This document shows, piece after piece, positions 1 through 11,616 of a stretch of DNA of 64,000 bases (positions are counted from its first letter, which is position 1; every line of letters begins with the position of its first letter). Origin of the DNA: Dactylellina haptotyla. Lineage: Eukaryota > Ascomycota > Orbiliomycetes > Orbiliales > Orbiliaceae. A program made the translations under genes and the position numbers. The stretch covers positions 2,666,001 to 2,730,000 of the forward strand of contig CM062383.1 in NCBI GenBank assembly GCA_031310005.1, written 5' to 3'. The notes under the pieces are model-generated. The model made no database searches and had not been told where the DNA came from. It was given only the letters and a program-made list of their open reading frames with translations.

Positions 1-1719
1 CCGAGCATTGTGGAACTCGAACTCAATCGGATCCTCACTACCATCAAACTGATCCTCCACAGGGATGTTGACCGATACTTCAGGCCACTCGACTTTCGTC
101 TCAGCACTTTCATATTCAGCCGGAATCCGCACAGCAACGTCCGGCCAACCAGCAAAATCATCTTCTACCGCTGTTTCCTCTTCAATCCGAATCTGCCCCT
201 CCGGTACAGCAGATTGACTACTCGGAACAGACCAGCCCTGAGGATTAATACCACCCGCCGTTCCAGGAAGATGACTTAACGCCCCCAACTGTGTCATATA
301 CTGCGCGGCCTCCTGGTAAGGCGCCATATTTGTGAAATAGGTACTCATCAAGAGTAATCCGTACTCCTCGGGCGTCATCGCCGCGACCTCCGGAATATAC
401 TGCGAGATTTGGTCGACCTGTTTCATATACAGCGCCCACAAATACGTCGCGATATCATTCGGAGCAAGCTTCTCACCGCCGCTATCGTCCAGGAGCTCTT
501 GAAATGCAAACGGCTCCAACGACCCCAACAGTCCTGTGAGCAATTCCAGTGGTAACCCCAATTGCCTCCAATACCATTCCAGTTGTTGAATCGTATCTCG
601 TTGGTCCGCCATTCGGTCTGGGTAGAAGAATTTCAACGGATCGCTGTTGGTCCAGTATTTCGCAGTCCGGTGGTAATCCGGTCCAGCTCTTCCCGCAGCC
701 GCATCCGCCTGCATCATAGTATTCGCCCACGCTTGATTCTGCTGCCACCGCGCCGCCTGTAACGAATTGTACATCGCCTGCTGCATCTTCAACTCCTCCT
801 CCATATTCCTCTGGCTCGCAATCTCCTCACCCTCTTGCATCCCTTCAAACTTCTTCCTCAATTCATCCACGTTCTCCTGCATCTGCGTATCCGTCGCCGG
901 ATTCCTCCCGGGAATGATCCTCGGCGGCGGCGTATCATCCGCATCATCGCTACTCTCATCCCCTCCGTCACCATCACCATCACCATCATCCCCACCCCCC
1001 ATACCAATCTCATCCAACTGATCCCTATCGACAGTCAAATTATCCCCCCTCAACACCACCGTCTTCTCCACTCCTCCCCCACCAAACCCCTCCCACCGCG
1101 CACCCTCCCACCCCTCATCCCCATTCCCAATCCAAATCTTCTTCCCGCCCACGCCGATAAACCCCTTCAAATCCCTAACCTCGACCGCATTCTCAACAAC
1201 CCAAAACTCCGCCTGTTTCGTATCCGTCAACGACGTCTCCTTCTTCACCGCCACCCCACCGGCAGGAATAACCCCACCCCACCTCTCCTCCCCGAACGGA
1301 ATCTCCCCCCAACTCCAATACTTCCCTCCGTAATACCCCGCCGGCAACTTACCCACGACATCCCGAAAAACAACCTGCTGTCCCGTCCCGCGATCCCCGT
1401 AAAAATGCACAATAAACTCCGGTAAATCATCACAGACCCGGTTCCGCCAGAACCCAACGTATCGCACCACCCATTCCGTCGGCGGGACGGGGTTAGCGGT
1501 CACAGGTAACTGCGTGATCGAGAGACCGTAGATACCGCGGTCAGCGGAGGTGGATACGTGCGTGCACCGTTTATACCCGGTTTGCACGCGGACGCCCGCG
1601 TAGCTCTGCGCGTAGTGGGGTGCTTCGGAGCGGATGAGTTTGAAGCTCCATGCTGTTGCTGGGTGGATGTGTAGGGCGGCGGTGGCGAGGAGGGGTAGGA
1701 TGGTTGTGGGGATGTGCAT
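1..1719 (-). CDS. Secreted acidic protein, paralogous family member 1 (3' part beyond the window)
   Basis: Single open frame of 573 codons from the ATG at 1719 to the window edge, with no stop, so the C terminus is missing. The first ~24 residues are a signal peptide ending in HPATA, and the mature chain starts WSF. Two cysteines (in KRCTH and NRVCDD) flank the N-terminal domain; the second precedes a hydrophobic strand, FIVHFYG. Around residue 235 there is a Gly/Asp run, followed by a Gln/Met-rich stretch that looks helical. I do not recognise a named family. The plan (signal peptide, aromatic start, Cys followed by a beta-strand-like segment, acidic tail) matches the genes at 26929-31059 and 44104-47247, of which this is the most divergent. 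Third-position G/T is high in its middle part. Secretion is well supported; function is unknown. Confidence 0.8.
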   Translation of the reverse strand, partial: MHIPTTILPLLATAALHIHPATAWSFKLIRSEAPHYAQSYAGVRVQTGYKRCTHVSTSADRGIYGLSITQLPVTANPVPPTEWVVRYVGFWRNRVCDDLPEFIVHFYGDRGTGQQVVFRDVVGKLPAGYYGGKYWSWGEIPFGEERWGGVIPAGGVAVKKETSLTDTKQAEFWVVENAVEVRDLKGFIGVGGKKIWIGNGDEGWEGARWEGFGGGGVEKTVVLRGDNLTVDRDQLDEIGMGGGDDGDGDGDGGDESSDDADDTPPPRIIPGRNPATDTQMQENVDELRKKFEGMQEGEEIASQRNMEEELKMQQAMYNSLQAARWQQNQAWANTMMQADAAAGRAGPDYHRTAKYWTNSDPLKFFYPDRMADQRDTIQQLEWYWRQLGLPLELLTGLLGSLEPFAFQELLDDSGGEKLAPNDIATYLWALYMKQVDQISQYIPEVAAMTPEEYGLLLMSTYFTNMAPYQEAAQYMTQLGALSHLPGTAGGINPQGWSVPSSQSAVPEGQIRIEEETAVEDDFAGWPDVAVRIPAEYESAETKVEWPEVSVNIPVEDQFDGSEDPIEFEFHNAR

Positions 1720-2508
1720 CTTTGCCTTCTCTATCTTTAGGTCGATTTTATTCCATTGACATGTGAGGATCCGTGCGAGAAACGTGGAAGCCGTGTTTTG
1801 CGATTTCGGGATGCCATTGTATCGTGTGGAGATGTCGGTGGGCATGCCTTATGCGATCGATATAGAGGGTATAGCCACGATTGCGCTTATTCGAGAAAGT
1901 TACCATTTGACGCCTTGTAATTGCACCTGAACTAGGTCATCGGTGCGCGCACGTTTTTACCATCCTGTCGTAATCTTAATTCGAGTTTAAACATCTGAAT
2001 ATCATGCTAGTATGATGTTGCGTGTGGTTTATAGTCGACGCCGTGGTAGGCTCCAAAGTCAAAACGAGAATTCATTCCAACACCCCAAGGTATTCTGAAT
2101 ATTTAAAGTACACGCACTCCCATCGATCTTTCCATCACCGTGATATATAGATATAAAAAAAGATATGACAACAAAAATGAAAAAAAAAGAAACATCAAAG
2201 CTAACCAACCGATAAACTCCACATAAGTAAAGCCGTGAAAGATTAATCGCGGCGCTGGGGAAGTATATACAAAGAATCGAAGGAGAAGAGAAAAAAAGTG
2301 ACATAACAAAAAAGGATGAACAATGATACAAAGAACAGCATCCACATAAGACATTATTCAGTAGCCAAAAAAAGCGAAGATATAATACCGTTCGAACCAA
2401 AGAACGCTTATCTGATTCATCAAACAAAAATCCAAAAAGAAGGCCGTAGAACTCATCCAGGGGAATCTAGTTGAAAGAAAGCAAGAAACTCCTGTTCTTT
2501 CGCTTGTT
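1720..2508. other. Intergenic: promoter of the secreted-protein gene and 3' flank of the phosphodiesterase gene
   Basis: No supportable gene. The stretch from about 2150 to 2510 is A/G-rich on the plus strand and probably holds the 3' untranslated region of the minus-strand phosphodiesterase gene. The part next to 1719 is the upstream region of the secreted-protein gene. Short open frames on the minus strand are T-rich and have no protein-like composition. Confidence 0.6.
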
Positions 2509-4387
2509 TTAGAAAAACATTGATCCGCCATCCTCCGCCATTTGGAAGGTACACCCCAGCTTGGCCTTCTCCTCGAACTTCTGTAGATTATGTAATATGC
2601 TCTGCCTGACGTCCTTATCATCGTCAAAGTCGTCCTTGACATGAATAATCACAACCGTGAGACCTTTAAGTGGGTACGATGTATCCACCGACCCGATCCC
2701 ATTGGTCACGGCTATCGGTGAGGTAGCGCTCGATATCGACGTCGGCACAGAAGTATACTCCATCCCGTTCCCAACCAATCCTGCTTCCTCGCTCCTCCGG
2801 CGTTTCCCATTCGAGGATCTCCGGCGGGTAGACGACGATAGTCCCTCCACGTCCGTCGGCGACCTAGGTACATCGCTCTCGTTGTCCGAATTATAGGCGC
2901 TCAAGCTCGTGAGATAGGTCGTATCGAACGGATCGATCTGCATGATGGAATCCCGCGCGCTCAGCAGCTCGTTCGTCTTCCGCTTCTTAAGCGGCATGGA
3001 AAACCGTCGCGCCTCGCGTTCCCGGTGCAGGAGAACTTTACTCGCCAGCACCTTCAGCTCCTCGACGACGTGCTTCGGCGTCATATGACCGTAGAGGTAC
3101 TCGTCCTTCTGGTGAATGTCGTAGCTGGATTCGATGAATATCGCGGAGAGTAGGCCGCGGTGCATCTTCTCGGCGGCGTAGTTCCAGATGTAGACGTTCC
3201 TCCTCGGTTCGGAAATCGACACGGAATCCGGCTCGACGTCTCCGAATATCAGGATCTCTTTCTCCGTGTAGTCGTCTCGGATGAAGAAGCAAGAGGAGTC
3301 GTACACGCATTTCTTCTGCCAGGTTTGCCGCTTCACCAGACCGGTTGCAGAGCGGAGTCCCGCCGGCAGCAACTTGTCGCCGCGTGTCGTCAGGAAATCT
3401 TCATCTGCAACCATCGCCGCGTCACTACCGCGGTGGGTGTGGTTGTGCATGCAGTGGCCGTGGGAGACGGGCCACGCTTGCACGGACAAACCGTCGACAA
3501 GCTTGCGGTACTCGATCTTGCCGTCAACTACGGAGGCGTCGACGAGGCGCTGATATGTGAGGAATCCGACGCCGCCGTTCTCGTCCGTCAGGTTCGGCCA
3601 GATGATGTCGTTGAAGATGTGGGTTTTGAGAGCTTCGATCGTGGGAGGGAGGCCGGCAATGATCTTTTTCGCATTGTGAGGGAGGAGGCCCGCCGTGTTG
3701 ATTACCAGGCCGGAGACGTGGTCCAGGTGCGGGTGGGTGATACAGTAACCCCCGACGAGCTCGCGGAAGATGTGGGCAGCATTGGCGCGCGGGGTCTTGA
3801 AGGGCAGATTGGCGCCTCCGAAGTGGGAGGGGAGCGGTTGAGGGGTAGTATTCAGGGAGAGGTCGCGGTTGGTGAGGGAGGGCGCTCGTCGTTTGGAAGA
3901 GTTTGGGGTTGTAGGAGTGGTAGGATGCTGGCCGCAGGATGTCTTGTCGAGGATCTTGATGATGGAGGCGAGGTGGCTGCCAGCGTCGACGGCGAGGACG
4001 GAGGCCGGGGACCAATCGGTGGCGGTGGATCGCACGAGGAAGCCGGTGCAGCCTTCCTCGCTGGGCCCTCCTCCAGCTCCCTAGCAAATTGAGACACAAG
4101 TTAGCTTGACGGGTAAAAGAGGCGGAAAGGATGTCGTGTGATGGAGTACATACCAGGGTTATGACCTGGAAAGCTGGAGGAATAGTAAAGTTCGCCAGCT
4201 TGACGGGAATGTTGGGCGAACGGGCTCCACTTTGCAGGGAATCGAAGGGGGGTGCGGAGGAGGAGACGAGGTTGAAGCGATGTGGTTGGAGATCGAGGGA
4301 ACGAACGGGGGGACAGATGGACGAGTTGTTGCGTGTGTGTGCCACTCTCCTTATTCGCCCAATACACCACCACCACCAACGCAGCAC
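2509..4387 (-). CDS. PDE1: Low-affinity 3',5'-cyclic-nucleotide phosphodiesterase, class II (PDE1 type)
   Basis: Hydrolyses cAMP to 5'-AMP and so damps PKA signalling. The class II signature THPHLDHVSGL is present (metal-binding H-x-H-x-D-H of the metallo-beta-lactamase fold), preceded by LGAGGGP and VLAVDAGSHLASI and followed by FGDVEPDSVS and FIESSYD, all typical of fungal PDE1. The main exon is 4080..2509 (524 codons). A 73-bp intron (4153..4081) separates it from an upstream exon ending AFQVITL at 4154, joined in phase 0. The upstream exon is open to about 4387 but has no ATG, so the true start probably lies in a further 5' exon; ATGs near 4717 and 4772 are candidates. A Ser/Arg-rich insert near the C terminus (SSSTRRRSSNGKRRR) may be a phosphorylated or nuclear-localising segment. 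Family assignment is firm, the N terminus is not. Confidence 0.9.
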
Positions 4388-7300
4388 GTAGATGTATAGA
4401 CGGACGGGCGACGAAGTAAGGTCAAGACGACAGCACCTGTCAAACAGGACGGTGGAGGGAGAATATGGTTAGATGGTTAGATAGTCGGATAAGGTATAGG
4501 TGGAGGGATGGAGAAAAGAGACGTCGAGATTAGCGTCCGGTATTGTTATTTATAAAACACCACGACGAGCGACCGCCCCAGATCAAATTCCCCGAACAAA
4601 GACTGCAACTTAATTTCAATCTGCAAATATCCCCAAAATCGTGGTCGTGGCAGTGCAGCTTTGGTGATAAGAACTGACGCTTGGAAAAGAAAGTGCGTAA
4701 TAGCGCCAGGGGGTACATGCACTTCGAGCTAGACGACGGGGGTGTCGAGGAGGGACGAGGAGGGCCCACATGAGCAACCAAGAATCCTTCGCCTGGTTAA
4801 AACCGACGTGAATCTCGTCGATTCGGAAGTCCTTTCCCTACCTCCCTCCTCCTCGTTTATCGGGCCACTCAGAGGGGCTCCGGCTCGACGTTTTTGACGT
4901 TTGGGGGACGTTAGAGACGTTGGAAAGGCGTCGACGGTGACACAGACGCACCGGCGCTCGGACGATGATGACTCGACCTGTGCAATCCTTCTCCTCCGTC
5001 TCGCTATCCTTCTTATTCTGCCCAGGCTTGCCGTGAGCCGGGATCCCATCGAACAGCCAGTTGGTCGTCGAGGAATGTAGCGCTTCCCTCGGCCAATCGA
5101 ACACCCGCAATCGCTTTCGACTGGCACCTTCCGTTTTCACCCAGCTTGCTTACCTAGCTCGTTCGCTACCACCTAGCTTATTTTTCTTTCCTGATCATAT
5201 GAATGAGACCCCATGGCCAGGGTCCCGGTAACGCTATTACACGATTTGTTTCCCTTTTGTTTTTAAAGGCTGAACTTCAGTCTGTTTCTTATTTTTTTTA
5301 TTCTCTTTGCAATCCGTGTGATGTAATTGCATGCAGGGCGATAATGTTGCAGGTTGCATGCTGGCTGCTGCATGGCGTGAAAATTTTTTAAGCAATTGTG
5401 CCTTGTGGTCCCCCCCGCTCGTTCAGTGGGAAACCCACCCAAGCCAGGTTTTCGCGCAGAATCGCTTGACTGGGGCTTTTATCCGTGGTTCGCACAAGAT
5501 ATCCCTGGGTCAGTCTGCTGGGCGCAGATGCGTCTAGATCGTGCTCCACAGCTCGCTGTGCATAACGGGGGTTGGAGTTCGCACACGAGTGCTCTGCAAT
5601 ATAGTTGACCGGTATTATAACGGACACTCAAAAACAAAATACACCTCAACATGCAGTCATACGTCCCCGGTAATCCGAGAAAGAAAGAAAAAGACTTCAA
5701 AGACATGGTCAATCTGGTGGAACGGTATCCTGGAGTTTTCTTTTTTGGCTTCAAGTCTTCCAATCACCTGCCCCGAGTTCGTCTTTGCATTTTCTTCTCG
5801 CCCCTTTCACCCAACGCGCAAACAAAGGATTAATTTGCGATTGATTGTAAATGTTCCTTCGAAAACTTCACAGCGGCGCCTATTGACATGAAAAAGAAAA
5901 TCCAATACGCACAGATGGAGAAAAAAACCGGGTGATTGTCTAAAGCTTTGGCAGAATCGCAGAATTACCAGCCACAATGCGCCGGGGTACGCCATCGCGA
6001 CGGGACGCTGGCATTGAATGTCCTATTTGGGACTGCCATTTGGTCAACAAGCATCCATGCCACGGCTTCTAGAAGCCCATATCAATGATCCTTCACCAAA
6101 CTCTGATTAATTAACTCTAAATTCAATATCGTCATGGGTCTTTCCTTCTAGAATTTCCTTTGTCCGTGAGGTCTCAGACAAGAGAACCAAAACAGCAAGA
6201 GACAAGATCTATCGATCTGTCAAGTCACCATGCGCTGAGCCTCACGACATCAACCCTTGTTGCATCTTACCACGACTGGGCTTTTTGAGACATTGGACAA
6301 CACACCCTTTTAACCCGAATTCTCGAGAGCTTCAATGGACGTAATGTGACTCTGATTAGTATTCTGATCTGATAGCTACTCCTATGAAAGTCTTCTTTCT
6401 GTAAGAATAACGTTGATTTTTGTACATCATCGATGACACAGACTCCAGCATTGTCTCAGTCTATTCCTTCACGCCAGCAATTAACCACGTCGATCATTGA
6501 TCCCGAAATACCCGGTCCATGATACTTTAAACTGAATGCCATAATTCCATGCCTTAGACTAACAAGTCTATCTCCCATGCCTAGCTCGGGGAAAGGCTGA
6601 AGCCAAAATCGTTGAATATGCGGCACATTCTTCAACTTCCTTCGCCGTCCTTACTGGATGCGGTTTGGCTTTCCTGGTACTAAATTTTTCCATCTCCACT
6701 CGACTATCATCAGCCTTTCGACATTGCATAAACTTGATATCAGCAGGCACACCTATATACATTCACCCATATTAGCCAGATTCAATATCAACCCTGACAT
6801 CCAAAAGGACGCCTGTCCCGAAGACTCATCATCTCACCTGCTCAACGATAGCTATCTCCCTTCTTGATCTCAACCCGAATTGAAATTCCCGCACGCTATC
6901 GAGCGTAGACTCTGATAAGAGAGTCACCTCAGATCCCTTAATATTCACTAGTAGCAATGCCTGTATACCCTCCATCTACCATTTCGGGATAAATTTTCCA
7001 TAACTGGTACCCCGCAATATCCCCCCACGAAGGCCCGAGACCAGCCGGAAAAAAAGAACGGCGCCAGTTCAAACTGCCAATCAAGGCCTAGTATCGTCGG
7101 ATATATTCGACAACGCCAAATTTTCGAACAGTAGTTTTAGCAGTTTAAGGATCCGACCGCTCGTGCGCGTGTATATCCTCTACCGTCCGGCCAAACTTCA
7201 ACAAAGAGATTACTAAATAGTGCAAGAACAATAAATCAAGCAAAGCTTCCCTTAATATGTATTTGGAAATAGTTTCCCTAAGCTAGCGTGAGAGCGATGA

Positions 7301-7938
7301 CTCAAGACTGAGGAATACGAAATTCAATCCCTATGTTTTCACATAATCATGCATATAATTCCTTTGAAAAAGAGACCCTGCAAAACCAATACGTATGATC
7401 ACCAGATCCATCACAGGTATTACGCGCAATGGCTGGGTGATCTCAAGATGACTGTTGAAAGACAATACAAAAAAGCATGGGCGGCGATCAATTAGTTAAC
7501 CCTTGACTGTTTCTTCACAATTTCATGTAGATACCGTTATAACGTTATTCGCATTGAATCTTTATTACTACAAGGCTACATTCTAGATCTACGCGTATAC
7601 AGTCTAGCTCAATGAAGTCATTAAATTTTTCATTTCCTCGTTACTTCGTTAATTATTGACGGGTGCTAGTCTATCTCATAGCGATAAGACTAAAAAGAAC
7701 CCGTGTATGATACATAATTCATCGCCAGTTTCTGTTCCAGATCCTATGGCTGGGACAGTGGCTTCATAGCATAGAATGGGTTAATTGGGGTATGGTAGAA
7801 CAAAAAGGGTAAAAGGTGTTAGAAAAGGTAAAGAAACCCAGATACCGAAACTAAACAGAGTAATACAAAAGCCATGCAAATACTTCCCTTCATAGCTTCT
7901 AGCACTTTTGATGCGTTAAAAAAAACCCACGTTAAAGT
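4388..7938. other. Long intergenic stretch without recognisable genes
   Basis: About 3.5 kb. The part from 4388 to 5150 is GC-richer and is probably promoter and 5' leader of the phosphodiesterase gene. From about 5200 to 7900 the DNA is AT-richer with many stops in all frames. I found no protein-like open frame, tRNA, terminal repeats or transposon domain. The longest open frames (plus strand 5541-5891; minus strand 5479-5763) have no recognisable motif. Confidence 0.55.
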
Positions 7939-9490
7939 TCAATTAGTACTAATTAGATGGCCGATCGTGATCTTCCCAGAAAGGCGTTCGACCCCCGGAA
8001 GAATTGTATACCAAACTGGAAACCCATCGTCCATGAACTGGATATCACCGTTCTCATTGAGCATCTTGATGTCACAGCCTCCACCAGGGTTGCAGATCCA
8101 ATAGGGAGGATCTATGATGAAAATTTTAGCGGAAGAGAGCGTTTCAAGTTCAATCTCAAATTTTGCTTCGTCGTCGTCCCCGGAGACGTTCGTGACATGC
8201 AGGTGAATGCTCTTCAAAGTTGGCTTGTGAAGGAAAAGATCAATGATCTTCCTCAACCAACTGTTTCGTCGTCGAGGACGCCAATAGAAATTCAACTGGA
8301 CGTCGAGGAACCTGATTTGTTCAACTTCAGGGTACGTATTCAAGTACGGGAGAATCTAGAAATATATTAGCTTGCTACCTTGATGAAAAGGTTGTCTCGT
8401 AAACCAGTGAACAAGTGACCGAGGATTACTTTACCTTCTTCGGAGTGACTTTGCACATCTTGGAACCAAGGATCCAGACTTTCTTAACGCGGCGTAGGCA
8501 ATCTCGTTGTACAGGCAGGGGCGGGAGATCTCCTCCGTCAGTCATTTGAAACGTGACACATTCTAACTGAGGGAAAGACAAAGGAGTTTCGATCCTCATT
8601 GAAAGCCTGAGGTAGTCTTGATAGGCTGCGGGATTATCAATTTCCAATCGTTTGACAGTCGAGAATGCCTTGTTAAATATTCCCAGCAGCGTGAAGAATC
8701 GTGCTGGATAGTAGGTGGAGTCCTTGGTATTCCCATGAATGAAGAATCCCGAAGAGATTGGAGTTTGGGAGTCCATGAGTATGATTCTCAAACTCACAAT
8801 TTGAGCGATGGTTGAATCTTCTCTCTCTGGCATATTCTCCGGCCAGTTTCGCCAGAGGAGAGCATTCTTGGCCTTCTCGCCGCGAGTCCAGTACTCACTG
8901 CGCAAGGTTAGGTTCTTCAAGCGAGGCATGAAGGTCAGGATGTTAGTGAGTGTGATGTGCATCTGATCCCAGTCGAGCTCGTGGAAAAACAACAAAGCGA
9001 GAGCTTTGACATTCTCAAAAGGCTTCAGGTAGTTTGTGAAAACTGTGTATCCCTTTGCATGAATGGCACATCTGAAGTTTCTGATGCTTGCGAGCTCATA
9101 TGGAGGCTCGAAATCTTTGGCACACCTAGCGAGTGCTTCGGTGCTGGCATTCAGCCAGATCCAGCTTTGTTTAAGTCAGTACAATTCCCAGCTTATGATT
9201 TTTAGTTTTGATTAATATTCGACAACTCACCGAACGTATCCTGCGTATTTGAAGAAGGAGTCTTCTCCAGGAATGAGAGTCATGTCATATTTGACGCACG
9301 TGGGATGCATGTCAGCCCATAATGGAAAATCTTCAGGCTCATCGGCATGAAAATTTTGATACAATAGGCACATCGCGATATCCGTGAATCGCTTCGAAGT
9401 CCTCGCAAGGGATGTAAGATCCGAAGGGGACAATTCAGATGCGATCTTCAAGAGGATCTCATTGGGCATGCTAGAGATATCGGCAGACAT
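7939..9490 (-). CDS. F-box protein A (tandem array)
   Basis: Three exons: 9490..9231, 9164..8435 and 8355..7939, giving 468 residues. The N terminus carries an F-box (SSMPNEILLKIASELSPSDL then SLARTSKRFTD, roughly residues 6-50), which in this family binds Skp1 and makes the protein a substrate receptor of an SCF ubiquitin ligase. The remainder has leucine-spaced segments (MPRLKNLTLRSEYW, VKRLEIDN, PTLKSIHLHV) like degenerate LRRs. Introns are 66 and 79 bp. The first donor reads TTCG|GTGAGT after an Arg codon split in phase 2, which is also true of arrays B and D. ATG 9490 was chosen because the extension to 9547 has no ATG. Substrate unknown. Confidence 0.85.
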
Positions 9491-10116
9491 CTTGACAATT
9501 ATACGACCCTCGGGTAAATATGAGAGTCTGGAAACGATAATTCTCACGATACAAAACGATTGATGATGCGTGTATATATATATGATGACGAAATGGATGA
9601 TGAAGGGGAAGGGGATGGGGATGAAGGGGATGAAGGGATTATGATGGCGATGATGATGATGATGATGATGATGAAGAGAAGGCGAGGGTCAAAAGCCGAT
9701 ATTCAAATCATGGGCCTAGACTTATACCGCTCCTTTTCTTTCTTTCTTTCTCCTGCCAGGCTGTGGGTAGCGCAGGCGTCAAGATCATCGTGGTGGATGC
9801 GAGCTGAGACGCCAACAACAACAGCGTCATGAAGCTTATGAAAGTATGTGCGTTGATGAGAAAACCTCGAAAATTGGAGCTCAGGTATGTTTCTTCGTAT
9901 TTATTAAATATATTTCGTTTATTATATTACTTCATGAAAATACGCCTCTAAATGGTATCATCGATAGAAACGAGCTAACGAAAGTTGTTGTATGTTGTTC
10001 TGATATAAAGCAATTTATCAAGTGTGTGGTCGGGTATCCCTTAAGCAAAGTATGATATTAAGCGTCTTGAATTCTATATTCTATTCTATAACTTTACGAT
10101 GAACGCCATGGGGGGT
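9491..10116. other. Intergenic between F-box genes A and B, with a trinucleotide run
   Basis: Upstream region of F-box gene A. It holds a GAT microsatellite and purine-rich surroundings at 9590-9690. The remainder up to 10116 is AT-rich with no gene signal. Confidence 0.6.
9649..9672. repeat. GAT trinucleotide microsatellite, eight units
   Basis: Perfect run of eight GAT units about 160 bp upstream of the start of F-box gene A, inside a longer imperfect GAT/GGG-rich tract. Confidence 0.9.
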
Positions 10117-11616
10117 TTATGTACCTGTCCTGGATAGTATGTATCCTTCTTTTATGTATTTTAGTCGCTGGGGTAACGATTCCGGTATATACTCAAGTGG
10201 ATGAGCCTTGGCGGACCTCGCAATTGACAACCTGTTTCCGTATTCTCCTCTTGGGAACTTCATAATACAGGTTGTAGTATGGTGCTGGTAGCCAAGTTCC
10301 CATTTAATTGTTTTTAAAGATTGGAAGCTAGTATGAGTGAAAGAAAACCTTTGACACAATACCTCCAGCTCTCCGTTGTCATATTCAGGACTCTTCACCC
10401 ACTGTGGGTCCCATATTTCCAGCTCCTCAAGACTCTCGAAAGATTGTAAGTTCTCTCGGAGCTATATTATCAGACTAGTCAGCTAATAGCCCTGCTAAAC
10501 CCAAATCGAGGCAATGTTGAACCTACTGTGTCAAAACCTGTCTGCACAACATCGCAAACTACTCTCAACTTCTTTGTTGGTTTTAGGCTTTTCGGATCAA
10601 TCGACTGCACGGGTGTTACATTCGGAAAGTTGTGCGTATGGAGGGTAAGTTCTTGAAGTTTAGGAAGAGACCATGGGACAATAGAAGAACCCCCGTATTC
10701 TTCTGGTTTCAGCATTTGATCATTCTCATCCAACTTTGAGTATCCAGCGAAAACTTGGAATTTTGTGACATCCTCAGTAGCCCCGTGGAATGTCTCCATC
10801 AATTGATGAAAATATTCGTAGCCCATCTCGCTATGCTCGAATCGTCTCCCAAGTATTATGGTGAGAGCTTTGAGTTTGGCGACAATTCCCTTCGAAAGTA
10901 TCTTCTTGATTGGACCCATATCTGCTTTGACTTTATCCATAGGTTGTAGTCCAAGTCGGTGTCGAACAGTGAGGTTTTCCAGCTGCGGTTTCGTGGCTAA
11001 AATTGAGGCAATGACTTTCAGGTAGCCACCCCATGTAAGTGCCGCTCGTTCATCAAGCTCGATGAGTCTGAGGTTATCAAATGGCTTGAACAACCTCACG
11101 AAGGCGTCACCATCATCTCTTGGACCGTAATAACGGGTAAGAATTGCCATCTCTCTGTAATACTGGTAGCCTCCCAGGACAGACATCTCCCTGAACAAGG
11201 ATATGCCATTAGCTCTTTTCTCTTGCGAATGGGATTGTACCTACTCACCGAACAAGATGCGCTTTCCTCTCGAACCCTTCAGACTTGATATCACGGGGAT
11301 TCCCAAGGCCAAGAGCAGTAACTAAGGAGTTTATTAGCGGGTCTAACAGAATCTCGAATAGCAATCCGAATCCGCTAACCCAGTTCCCCAAGGCAGAATT
11401 CGTATGGAATGGTGCGACCCAGTCGAAGCGTCGATATAAATGAGGATACACTAAATCTTTGAATTTGTGACACGTTCCAGCTAACGATCCCTTATCTCGA
11501 TCAGACAAAATTCCGCATTCGAGGATTTGCAGTATCAGCTCAGGCGGGAGAGAACTGATTACTATAGGTACAGGGTCCTTGACGCGAAGTCTAGCCTTAT
11601 CCAGTCTGTTTCCCAT
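10117..11616 (-). CDS. F-box protein B (tandem array)
   Basis: Three exons: 11616..11249, 11190..10527 and 10461..10117, 458 residues. F-box near the N terminus (VISSLPPELILQILECG, then SLAGTCHKFKDLVYPHLYRRF). The C-terminal part has leucine-rich segments (FDNLRLIELDERA, KPQLENLTVRH, LPKLQELTLHTHNF), suggesting a substrate-binding solenoid. Inferred role is an SCF substrate receptor. Intron 1 (58 bp) splits an Arg codon in phase 2 at the donor TTCG|GTGAGT, exactly as in A and D; intron 2 (65 bp) is in phase 0. The start at 11616 gives MGNRLDKARLRV; an upstream in-frame stretch to 11721 exists but is less F-box-like. Likely a tandem paralogue of A and D despite low identity. Confidence 0.83.

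Noticed and set aside
835-1425. 196-codon plus-strand Pro/His/Ile-rich open frame
   Set aside because: Antisense to the first secreted-protein gene; caused by its codon bias.
3160-4092. 310-codon plus-strand open frame
   Set aside because: It lies antisense to the phosphodiesterase coding exon, has Gly/Val/Arg-biased composition and no motif; a shadow of the real gene.
5200-7870. Possible degraded transposon in the long gene-free stretch
   Set aside because: No terminal repeats, target duplication or transposase/reverse transcriptase motif could be seen on either strand.
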